From Pectinophora gossypiella (taxonomy: Eukaryota; Arthropoda; Insecta; Lepidoptera; Gelechiidae), in NCBI RefSeq assembly GCF_024362695.1, contig NC_065422.1, forward strand, positions 1,488,001 through 1,552,000: a DNA stretch of 64,000 nucleotides. The letters run 5' to 3'. Position 1 is the stretch's first letter, and each line of letters begins with the position of its first letter. Shown piece after piece: positions 44,272 to 53,237 of the stretch. Below the pieces are notes generated by a model that did not search any database, was not told where the DNA came from, and worked only from the letters and a program-made list of their open reading frames with translations. A program made the translations under genes and the position numbers.

Positions 44272-44584
44272 AGGCCATCGGATCACGATCTGGAGGTCCG
44301 GGTTCGATTCGCGATGGGGACATTGTCGAAATCACTTTGTGAGACTGTCCTTTGTTTGGTAAGGAATTTTCAGGTTTGAATCACCTGATTGTCCGAAAAA
44401 GTAAGATGATTCCGTGCTTCGGAGGGCACGTTAAGCCGTTGGTCCCGGCTATTAGCCGTAAAAAACACCTCCACCAACCCGCAGTGGAGCAGCGTGGTGG
44501 AGTATGCTCCATACCCTCTCCAGTTGATTGAGGGGAGGCCTGTGCCCAGCAGTGGGACGTATATAGGCTGTGTATGTATGTATG
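44272..44584 (+). repeat. SINE family A, head damaged
   Basis: GGTCCGGGTTCGATTCGCGA, the GAGGGCACGTTAAGCCG core, CACCTCCACCAACCCGCAGT and a TATGTATGTATG tail. An A-box-like TTTCCGTGGTTTAGTTGG lies about 100 bases upstream, suggesting an insertion in the head. Confidence 0.85.
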
Positions 44585-44821
44585 TATTTTGTAGGATAAA
44601 TAAAGCAGGTGCCTTGGCATTGGGGGATTCAGGGGGGGGTCATGGCCCTGGGCGATAGTTTGGGTCACGGGTGGCCACTACAATTTTAAATCTCAATCTC
44701 TACGGAGATAGATTGTCTGCGACCTCTTGACTTTCCTTACAACATCCTGACAATATAATAAAAAGTTATATAAGTATCTAACAATGTCAATTTATACAGA
44801 AATGAATATCATCCATCGCTA

Positions 44822-45075
44822 ATTCCTCGCTCTTGTCGCTGTAGCATTCTCTATGCTACTTTTTTAGGGGAAAATAGGACAGTCGTTTCCCTCTTGCCTT
44901 CCACCCCGCCATACTCTGTCTGACGCGATTAGGATGGCCAGAGTAGTCTATTTCAAAGCCATACTAGGACTCCTGTCCTCCCCTCTGAATAGTACTGACA
45001 GTTGCCCCTTCCATCCTGCATTGCGGTACCGATGGCTATCCGCCTCTGCAACCATCAAGTCCCTGTCCGAACTCA
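44822..45075 (-). repeat. SINE family F
   Basis: CTCTTGTCGCTGTAGCATTC, GTTTCCCTCTTGCCTTCC and GAATAGTACTGACAGTTG, in reverse orientation. Confidence 0.8.
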
Positions 45076-45269
45076 GCCACCACCTCACTCCGGCCTATTG
45101 AAGTAAGTAGCGCGCACACGACAAGGAGGCGTCGAACAAGAATTGCCCCAGAGGAGGGTAGAGGCTTTGTCCCCCCTGAGACCGGGACAATGAATATAAA
45201 ATAATAATTACATTCATATTAAGTTTGTTCTTTACTTCGATATCAGCGGAGAGTTTCACACCATACATA

Positions 45270-45395
45270 CATAAGCTCACGCCTATTTCCCACCGGGGTA
45301 AGCAGAGACTATAGAATTCAATTTGCGTCGATCCTGACACACTTCTCTTGCTTTCTCCACATTCATCAATCGCTTCATACACGCGCACCGGTTCA
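45270..45395. repeat. Dispersed repeat L, copy 2
   Basis: TCACGCCTATTTCCCACCGG and CTCCACATTCATCAATCGCT as at 28250. Confidence 0.7.
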
Positions 45396-45641
45396 GAGTA
45401 AATCGTACTAAACTTTTTCTAAGGACATCTCCAATTTGGTCAATGTAAGTCCTTCTTCTTCTGGTTGAGGTTCACAAGTGTGTCAATAAAATCAATTTCT
45501 TTGAGAAGACGAAACACAATCACAGACGGTCGATTTATTGCAACCTGCTGCCTAGTGGACTGTGACCAGACTAGTGTTACCGAACTATCGATAGTTAGAC
45601 CATCTATAGTATCTATATTATTTCTACGTTTTAAACTTATC

Positions 45642-45860
45642 GTCACTAATTTAAGAGCCACGCCCTTGTCGGTGTAGCATTCTCCATGCTACTTTTTAGG
45701 GAATAATATGGCAGTTGTTTCCCTCTTGCCTTCCGCCCCGCAGTACTGTGTCTCATACGAGTGGAATGGCGAGAAGAGTCTATTTCAAAGCCATACTAGG
45801 GCCTCCTGCGCCTTTAAATAGTACTGACAGTTACTGCTGCCCTCTGTCAGGTTCTAAACT
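45642..45860 (-). repeat. SINE family F
   Basis: AATTTAAGAGCCACGCCCTT, CTTGCCTTCCGCCCCGCAGT and AAATAGTACTGACAGTTACT. Confidence 0.85.
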
Positions 45861-46049
45861 CACAAAGAGAAAATTAAATCGACAAAATTCTGACTTCGGG
45901 ACTTGAAGAGCTGCAGGTTCAATTCCCGTCAGAGTCAGTCTATCGATAGTTCAATATTGTTGCAAGGACTATGCAATAGTTAGAAACAATGATATCGATA
46001 GTATTGATCAAAATGCACCCACAAACACACAAGCACACGATAAAACCTG

Positions 46050-46262
46050 GTTCCAGATTCTATCCGACAAGCGCGAGAGGCGACACAGAAGTGAGAGGGC
46101 CGATTTACCACCTATACCATCTAATAACCCCCAACTACAATGCCAGTCGTGCGGCCGCTACTGTCGCTCTCGCATTGGCTTTTACAGCCATTTTAAAAGC
46201 TGCCACAGAAACGCTGTTTGAATCATCTGATAAAGAAGTAGAAGTAGAGGTAATGGCCTGAG
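46050..46262 (+). pseudogene. LINE RT C-terminus ending in a Cys/His finger
   Basis: In one frame: DKRERRHRSERADLPPIPSN, then LQCQSCGRYCRSRIGFYSHF and KSCHRNAV, stop. The C-x2-C...H-x(4)-C/H finger places it with LINE ORF2 ends; it is a different family from the 39.4/50.3 kb pair. A longer overlapping Ala-rich frame is a shadow. Confidence 0.7.
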
Positions 46263-46285
46263 ATGGATGGATCAAAATGAGTGAG

Positions 46286-46606
46286 ACGGCCTCCGTGGTC
46301 CAGTGGTTGAGCGTTGGGCTCACGATCCGGAGGTCCCAGGTTCGAATCCCGATGAGGACATATCACAAAAATCACTTTTGTGATCCCTAGTTTGGTTAGA
46401 ACATTACAGGCTGATCACCTGATTGTCCAAAAAGTAAAAAGATCCGGCTTCGATGGCACGTCAAGCCGTTGGTCCCGGTTACTACTTACTGATATATGTA
46501 AGTAGTCGTTATATGAGTCATGTCAGAGGCCTTTGGCGGCTCAATAATCCGGATACCAGGTTGATGAGGTTGGTATTCCACCTCACAACCCACACGATAG
46601 AAGAAG
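46286..46606 (+). repeat. SINE family B, full length
   Basis: GGCCTCCGTGGTCCAGTGGT, AGGTTCGAATCCCGATGAGG, CAAGCCGTTGGTCCCGG and CACCTCACAACCCACACGAT with a GAAGAAGA tail. Confidence 0.92.
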
Positions 46607-46840
46607 AATGCATTATCGATATCGGTATAAACTTGTCGACAGGCAACACTACACCAAACCACATTGAATTGTTTTAGAAAAGCGCCCGTCATTTCAAATA
46701 AAGTTGGTATACACAGAGGCTGTAATAGTACGTAATATTGAATGCATACTTGAAAGGGAAGGCAGAGGTGTATAATATTTACATCTAAGAATACGAATAA
46801 AATAAATTTATTGCCAGCAACAATTTGCATTTTTCTATAT

Positions 46841-47127
46841 CATCATCAGCCCATTAACGTCCCCACTGCTGGGGCACGGGCCTTCACTATGGATTGATAG
46901 GGAGAACGGGCCTCAAACCATCACGCGGGCCCAGTGCGGATTGATGGTTTTTAACGACTGCTAATGCAGCCGGTACCAACGGCTCAACGTGCCTTCCGAA
47001 GCACGGAGGAGCTCGAGATGAAAACTTTTTTTTGTGGTCACCCATCCTATGACCAGCCTTTGCGAAAGTTGCCTAACTTCAACAATCGCAGACCGAGCGC
47101 GTTTACCGCTGCGCCACCGAGCTCCTC
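46841..47127 (-). repeat. SINE family C, full length, tRNA/5S chimera
   Basis: Bounded by a near-perfect 13-bp duplication (CATTTTTCTATAT at 46828-46840, CATTTTGCTATAT at 47128-47140). On the minus strand it opens GAGCTCGGTGGCGCAGCGGT (tRNA A box TGGCGCAGCGG), then GTTGAAGTTAGGCAACTTTC and GGATGGGTGACCAC (5S-like), the shared core, and a (GATGAT)n tail. No tRNA B box is present. Confidence 0.9.
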
Positions 47128-47430
47128 CATTTTGCTATATGAACTAGGTAATTATGTATATTACGAATACAGGCAAAAGGAACTCGCTCAGCTTGTGCTG
47201 TGATGGAGCCATGCTATGGCGCCAATCAGCGCTCGTTTCAGTTCCTTTTCCTGGGATATTGTCCGAAAGTAATTGACAACGAGGCATCTACGCCAGCTAT
47301 GTTTAAGCTCCATGCAAGTAAGAAGCCACGTAATATCAATTTCTGTTTTTGGAAATAGTATAACCTCAGAACTATATCTCAATCGGGGTAGTCAGAGGCA
47401 CATCCATCGCAAGATGAACTGTTTTTTTTT

Positions 47431-47490
47431 GACGTGACTTATTGTAGATTTGCCGCAGATTGCATTAACTACTTGCCCGGACAAAAGATG
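47431..47490 (-). repeat. Retroposon family E, poly-A end only
   Basis: TTTTTTTTGACGTGACTTAT and ATTGCATTAACTACTTGCCC. Confidence 0.75.
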
Positions 47491-47560
47491 AACTAAGTAC
47501 GCACATCACCGAGCTTTCTGTTAGACCAACGCGATATATTAGAATATAAAATGTGAATTA

Positions 47561-47672
47561 ATACATGATGTTAGTGATAACGTAAGGAAAACTTTGATTC
47601 CACTAGATATCAACTCAGAATCATGGTCTGAATTCCTCAGTATTCGTTACGATGTCACTCAACATCCTGTAT
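47561..47672. mobile_element. CAGGGTG-family MITE, decayed
   Basis: GTTAGTGATAACGTAAGGAA at the left; GTTACGATGTCACTCAACAT at the right. Confidence 0.7.
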
Positions 47673-48061
47673 ATAATTAATATCATCATCATTAATTATT
47701 TAATTTAATTGATTTTTTTGATAGTATTTAATTTTTGATTTGATTTTTTTTTTGATAGCCGCTTAGTAATAAGTAAATAGTGGAGAATTTTGAGGTTTTT
47801 TGTGATGTCGTAAATAATTACTGTTTTTCCTCAGCATTGCACCCGAGCGAAGCCGGGTCGGGTCGCTAGTTTAACATAAATAAGTACTTAAGTAAAAAAG
47901 TGTACAGAATTGAAACTCTCCGGTAATCAGCTGGTGAAAAAAAGAAAGTAAAACTACCGTCAAGGCCAATTATCTTCAGCGCGTTCTAAACGGAGCGTGA
48001 TGGAGCGTCGCTTGATCTTACAATAAAAAAGAATGCTTTTTTTATTTATTGCTTTTACACA

Positions 48062-48380
48062 TTTTTTACACTTCTATCGCGTGGATTGTGGTGGATTACC
48101 AACCTCATCAACGCTGGTGTCAGGGTTACTATTGAACCGCCAAAGGCTGGCTTGCTTAAATATTTTTTTTTCATTTGATTAGTAAGTAGGAACCGGGACC
48201 AACGGCTTAACGTGCCTTCCGAAGCACGGATCATCATACTTTGAGACGATCAGGTAGATCAGCCTGTAATATCCTAACCATGTTTGGTTATAGGGATCAC
48301 AAAGTGATTTTTGTGATATGTCCCCACCGGGATTAGAACCCGAGACCTCCGGGTCGTGAGTCTGACGCTCACATAGGCCG
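48062..48380 (-). repeat. SINE family B
   Basis: CTTCTATCGCGTGGATTGTG, GAAGGCACGTTAAGCCG (minus), and GGGTTCTAATCCCGGTGG (minus, B box with one change). Confidence 0.88.
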
Positions 48381-48974
48381 TTTCATTAAAATTGTTTTTA
48401 CATTGAAGGCTAGCCAAGAGGTTGTCCTCTCAACGCAAGAGAAGAAAATAGGAACACTTAGGAATTGACAGTGCACCACGGTGTAATTGGCAGCCTAATT
48501 GTTTACAAAATATTTTTTATATGCCGAGTGATATTATTTATAGTATCAAGTTAGGTGACATACCTCCAAAAATGCATTTCTCGAGAATGTGGGTTTCCTC
48601 GCGATGTCCTCGCGATGTGCGCAAAACGAACAAACAAACGTAAACGTAAGTAAGTTTCTTTTTATGAAATCAAGTCTCAAGTAGCGCACGTTGTCTTTAG
48701 CAAATGTCAAGTATGTACCGAGACAGGTCAAGAAAAAGCATTGCACTGTCTAACTTTATCAAGTGATCTTTTGAAATGCTTTGAGCTTAACTAAAGTACT
48801 TATTGTAAAGATAAATTACTTTTTAAGTAACGTATCAAAAAGTTGGGTTTTTCAGGTTGCTTGACTTGTTTGTGTTGTAATTTTGCATTATTTGGTCTGT
48901 TCGTTTGTGCAATGTACTTGCTTACTTAGTTTTGTATTGAATTCTATAAAATGATTTTGATAATTGATTTTTTT

Positions 48975-49465
48975 TTCGTTTTTCTGTTTAGATGATAAGG
49001 GAATTAAGTACGTTGACTTGCAGCAGCAATATTCGTTTGTCCCTTTTGCGGTGGAGACGGGTGGACCATGGTGGGAGGAAGCTAAAAAGTTCGTTAACAC
49101 TTTCAAGGACAGAACGTCTACGGGCGTTCCGATTCCAATGTGTCATACTATCTATTATGAACCATCAATGACCCATGATCTCTGTCCGTGAAAGGGTTAA
49201 CACTTTCAAGGACAGAACGTCTAATGATGTTCCGGTTCAAAGTTGTCATACTATGTATTATGAACCATCAATGGCCCATGGTCTCTGCCCGTGAAAGGGT
49301 TAAAGAACTAGGGCGACGTGTGTGAGATCGTGCGAGGTCGTGGTGGCGACCCCCGCTCCGGATCATGCCTGGTTCAGCACATCTCGCTGGCCATCCAACG
49401 CGGCAACGCGGCCAGCGTGATGGATACATTTGAGCCGGGTATGCTCCGAGGCGGGCTATTTGACT
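48975..49465 (+). pseudogene. Retroelement ORF C-terminus, interrupted
   Basis: DDKGIKYVDLQQQYSFVPFA, VETGGPWWEEAKKFV, then, after two MITEs, KELGRRV and (frame shifted by two bases in a GT run) CEIVRGRGGDPRSGSCLVQH, ISLAIQRGNAASVM, stop at about 49466. The F-V-P-x-A-V-E-T and I-x-x-A-I-Q-R-G-N-A-A-S-V motifs are a common C-terminal pattern of animal retroelement ORFs. Confidence 0.7.
49094..49303. mobile_element. Two tandem TTAA-flanked MITEs sharing one TTAA
   Basis: Copy one 49094-49200 and copy two 49197-49303, each CACTTTCAAGGACAGAACGT to CCGTGAAAGGG with TTAA at the ends. They differ at many positions. Both lie in the retroelement ORF; removing them and one TTAA rejoins the frame across KKFV|KELGRRV. 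Confidence 0.85.
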
Positions 49466-49724
49466 AATTTTAAATGTAATTAATATCTAGTTTTTAAGCA
49501 ATGACATGTGTTTTTTGTAACACTTATTTATTTATGACAATAAAAGATTAACTAGTTTAGATGATCGAATTTAAATTTAGAATAAAATAATGTATGTTTT
49601 TACGTTATTTGAATAAGTTACTAGTTCCCATTACTCGACGTCTATCTAACCAGTGCCTCTCTAATTATGAGGCATTGTAGGTTAAAATTAAAGTAGAAAT
49701 ATGACGTGCAATAAGTATTCTTTA

Positions 49725-49990
49725 ATAGAATAGAATAGAATAGAATAGAAAAAGTTTATTATAAAAGGACGCCACACACAAAAAAAGACAACAACATCAT
49801 ATCTAATTTCCACTAAAACAATTACAAAAAAGCAAGACGGATGTTTGTCGAAATGACCATAAGGTGGTGGTGGACGTCCTGAGACAAAAGGGCCTCACTC
49901 AGCACAAGTCGCGGCGTGAACCACGACGCTGATATTATGTGGACCCTGTTGGGTGACGCACGAACATCGTATTTCATAAACGTGTGTTAA
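49725..49990 (-). repeat. LINE 3' UTR with TTCTA tail
   Basis: Minus strand of AATAGAATAGAATAGAAAAA, AAGGACGCCACACACAAAAA and GGTGGTGGTGGACGTCCTGA; same family as 14890-15125. Confidence 0.8.
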
Positions 49991-50279
49991 TGGTGTATAA
50001 GTATATTCAAATTCAATTCCAAAATATAGATTATAATATATACTTACCAAATTATTTTAATAGAATTAGAGTGTACATAGACAAATATTATCGCAAAGGT
50101 GTATAGTCCTACACTGAAAATAAATGATTTGGTTTTTTATCACGTGTTTGTGACGTGATCGATTTTTATAAGTACTAAATACTAATAGGTTCTAATACAG
50201 GATCTTAGTAAAAAAATAAATAAAAAGAAAATGAAAATGTGTGTGCGTGTGTGTGTGTGTGTAACATCTTAACGAAGCG

Positions 50280-50515
50280 AAAGAAGCGTTTAGAAGATCT
50301 TGACATAAAACTCCAAATACGGAAGACTCGACACAAGCCCTCCTACTACAACTATACGTTTAATTCTGCTGGCCAGTTATTCTGCGCGCCATGTGGCCGA
50401 ACCTTCAAATCGAAGTTCGGTTTTGCTAGCCACATTAGAGCCTATCATCATCGACTTGGAATAGACATTTAGGAGTCGCCGTCGTCGGACACGATTTGGA
50501 TGATGATGATGATGA
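50280..50515 (+). pseudogene. LINE RT C-terminus ending in a C2H2-like finger
   Basis: KTRHKPSYYNYTFNSAGQLF then CAPCGRTFKSKFGFASHIRA and YHHRLGIDI, stop, (GATGAT)n tail. Near copy of 39365-39600, with Gly instead of Asp in the finger. 5'-truncated just after a GT microsatellite. Confidence 0.75.
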
Positions 50516-50600
50516 ACATCGTAACGAATACTTAGAGGGACGATTCTGAGAATATTAAGTGGAATTTTCCGTCGCAAAACTTATGATTTCTGTTTTGATA
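50516..50600. mobile_element. CAGGGTG-family MITE, half
   Basis: ACATCGTAACGAATACTTAG and ATTAAGTGGAATTTTCCGTC. Confidence 0.65.
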
Positions 50601-50617
50601 CCTTATTGCTATCGGCC

Positions 50618-50805
50618 CACTAGAGTCGATTAAATCTTTCAAGTATAATGGTATAAAGTATAAAGGCTCAAGCTCAACTGTATCCAGTTAGCCTTCAGGC
50701 CTGTTGTCGTAAATTTTGTACCGGATGAGAGCCCTCAGCGCTCCCCATTTGTCCAGCCAAGTAGTTGATGTCACTTGTGTCGAATCTACAATAAGGCACC
50801 TCAAA
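50618..50805 (+). repeat. Retroposon family E, sense
   Basis: CCACTAGAGTCGATTAAATC, TTCAGGCCTGTTGTCGTAAA, CAAATCTACAATAAGGCACC, then a short A run. Confidence 0.8.
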
Positions 50806-51027
50806 AAGGGTCACCGAAGTAATTTTGTGTTGACGTTACACATCAAATCAATTCATTTAAAAAGCATTACTGCAATTTGACATTTGAACTTATGTAAAAG
50901 TAGGTACGCATTGTTTAAAAATATTAATAGTAATACTTTTTGTTTCTTTAGGTGATTTGGTTGAAAGTGGCCTTTTCAACCCCCTGCTTTGACTTGCCAG
51001 AAACATTCTTATTAACATAACAATTCA

Positions 51028-51346
51028 TCTTCTATCGTATGGGTTGTGAGGTGGAGTACAAACCTCATCAACCTCGGTGTCAGGGTTACTATTGAATCGC
51101 CAAAGGCCCCTGACATGGCTCATGTAACGACTACGTAGTAACTAAGTAACCGGGACCTACGGGCTTAACGTGCCTTCCGAAGCACAGATCATCTTACTTT
51201 CGGGCAATCTGGAGATCAGCCAGTAATGTCCTGACCAAGCTAGGGACCACAAAATATTTTTTGTGATATGTCCCCACCGGGAATCGAACCCGGGACCTCC
51301 GGATCGTGAGCCCAACGCTCAACCACTGGATCACGGCGGTCGTTGA
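51028..51346 (-). repeat. SINE family B with a 12-bp target duplication
   Basis: AACATAACAATT occurs at 51016-51027 and 51347-51358. Between them is a full-length B copy with B box GGTTCGATTCCCGGTGG (minus). Confidence 0.9.
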
Positions 51347-51754
51347 AACATAACAATTAGGAGACTCTGTATCAAGCAGCATTATTGATTCAATGAACGC
51401 ACATTATTCGACGATGTATAAAAAAAGTACGTTCGTTCGTACGTCTGTTTTCCCTTTCAAGTTACGGAACCCAAAAAGCAAGCCTAAGGTCTCCAATATT
51501 TTCATTCCATCTGCTCCCGATATGAATACAATTTCTGAGAGGAAAGGTCAAAAAGAGGGTAGAGTGACCTCTTAAGTAATGTCAAGTAACGCATGCAGGA
51601 TTTTGATAGAATGTAATAGAAAAATAACACTTCCTTAAGGGTGTTGGGACCTTCACCATATACGTTTTGGCTACAATAGATGGCGTAAGTGTAGCTACAC
51701 CATTCGGTAATCGAAATTATTATTGTAAACTAAGCTAAATGAGCTACACCTTTA

Positions 51755-52070
51755 CCCCGATACCGACCCCGCCGGCGTGGTCGACGATTTCCCTCATTCA
51801 GCGCTTATCGCTATCGACCCACTAGGGTCGATTAATTCTTTCAAATATTTTTCCTCTCGGACGACGCCCTGAGCCGAGGTTCGCGCCCAACTGGGCACCC
51901 TCAGGCCTGTTGTCTTAAACGTTGTACCGGGTGAGAGCCTTCAGCGCTCCCCATTTGTCCGGCCAAGTAGTTAATGCCATCTGCGGCAAATCTGATCTGT
52001 GTTTGATGTCGCGAGCTGATTGGCCGCCTCTATGGCTAGTGTAATCGGGTCGTCGGGATCATAATTATAT
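51755..52070 (+). repeat. Retroposon family E with inverted 5' segment
   Basis: ACCGACCCCGCCGGCGTGGT to CATCTGCGGCAAATCTG reads in the sense direction. The following GATGTCGCGAGCTGATTGGC to AATCGGGTCGTCG (52005-52062) is the family's 5' end in the opposite sense. Confidence 0.8.
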
Positions 52071-52442
52071 TAGTACGTCTTTCCGTAGAAGAATGGGAAA
52101 TGTCTCTTTGTTGGCGGAGAGGGACGTTTTGACTCATTATCCTTTAGCCTATCGATTACCCGTCCCTTTCCTTTTCAGTGGCTAAGAAAATGACAGCAAC
52201 ATCGGTAAAAATATTTCATTTGACTAGTATGTCATTTACCCTAGAGTTATCCGATGAAATACGAACTGCATGCGTTTAATTAAAGGTGGATTTAATCAAT
52301 TTACACGAACTTTCACAATTATTTACATTTCAATGCCTTCTAGGACCAAATCTACATAACGGAATAGCGTTCGGGGAATTTTGAATTTCAAAAGACTGAG
52401 TTATGATGGAGACTAGTCTAACGCAGTTCAGGTTGATTACCC

Positions 52443-52575
52443 GCTAGTTTCCAACTAGTCAAATTAGTTACTTTTGACTAAACGTCAAAACACGAAATTA
52501 CTATGGAATTTGCATGAAAAAGCAACCTCTGACGGAATAGAAAAATAGGACAAAAAGTCGCACTTATTATTTTAC
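52443..52575. repeat. Dispersed repeat I, copy 2
   Basis: GCTAGTTTCCAACTAGTCAA, AAACGTCAAAACACGAAATT and TTACTATGGAATTTGCATGA match 11550 onward; cut off by the MITE at 52575. Confidence 0.75.
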
Positions 52576-52752
52576 AGGGTGTTAGTGACATCGTAACGAA
52601 TACTGAGGGGGATGATTCAGACCATGATTCTGAGTTCATATCAAGTGGAATTTTCCGTCGCAAAATTCATGAAAATTCCACTTGATATCATCTCAGAATC
52701 ATGGTCTCAATCATCCCTCAAAGTTTTCGTTACGATGTCACTAACACCCTGT
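52575..52752. mobile_element. CAGGGTG-family palindromic MITE, cleanest copy
   Basis: CAGGGTGTTAGTGACATCGT and, at the other end, ACGATGTCACTAACACCCTG. TA flanks both sides. The two halves are near complements throughout. Confidence 0.9.
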
Positions 52753-52777
52753 ATTTTTCTATCTATGTTCGATAGGT

Positions 52778-52912
52778 ATGACGGCGGCGGGCGTGCGCAG
52801 CGCAGCGCTGGTCGGCTGCGGACAGTTTCGCGACGTACCACTCTCGCCACTAAGAACCCGCGCGTTATCGGTCCGACGTTATGAGCAACTACCCGCTAGT
52901 ATAAAAAAATGA
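52778..52912 (+). other. GC-rich 44-codon open segment inside intron 1
   Basis: An ATG at 52778 opens 44 codons (MTAAGVRSAALVGCGQFRDV..., ending SVRRYEQLPASIKK) in a GC-rich island inside AT-rich DNA. The Arg/Ala/Ser-rich, acid-poor peptide looks like a mitochondrial presequence. However, no good donor precedes the stop and no following exon is visible. It starts right after a CAGGGTG-family MITE. It could be a 5' exon of another gene, an internal promoter of the His-rich gene, or unrelated GC-rich DNA. Confidence 0.25.
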
Positions 52913-53237
52913 GGTACATATGTGACGTATCATTCGGTCACCGTCTAAAAAACCTTTTGTTGGATATGGAGCTATATTCTGTGGACGACTTTTATTAAAA
53001 ATTGACATTGTATTTTATTGTAATTACTTGAATAATTTTGGCTCTACTAAATTATGGCTTATAATAAATTCTTACAAAAATATGTAGCACACATTAAAAT
53101 TCTCATTTCATATGTCAACTCTACAAATTCTTGTTTCTGTGCTGTTTCCTAAATACCTGCGTTAATTAATCAATAAAATAATTAACAAAGATTAAGAAAA
53201 AAGAAAAAAAAAAGAAAGATTAAGATTTGTATCTTAC

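Noticed and set aside
45480..45640. Open frames on both strands over the ATCGATAGTT/CTATAGTATC region as a small gene
   Set aside because: The frames mirror each other because the DNA is partly palindromic, and a family F SINE cuts in immediately after.
46135..46323. Ala/Ser-rich frame antisense to the LINE tail
   Set aside because: The plus-strand frame carries the Cys/His finger; this one is its shadow.
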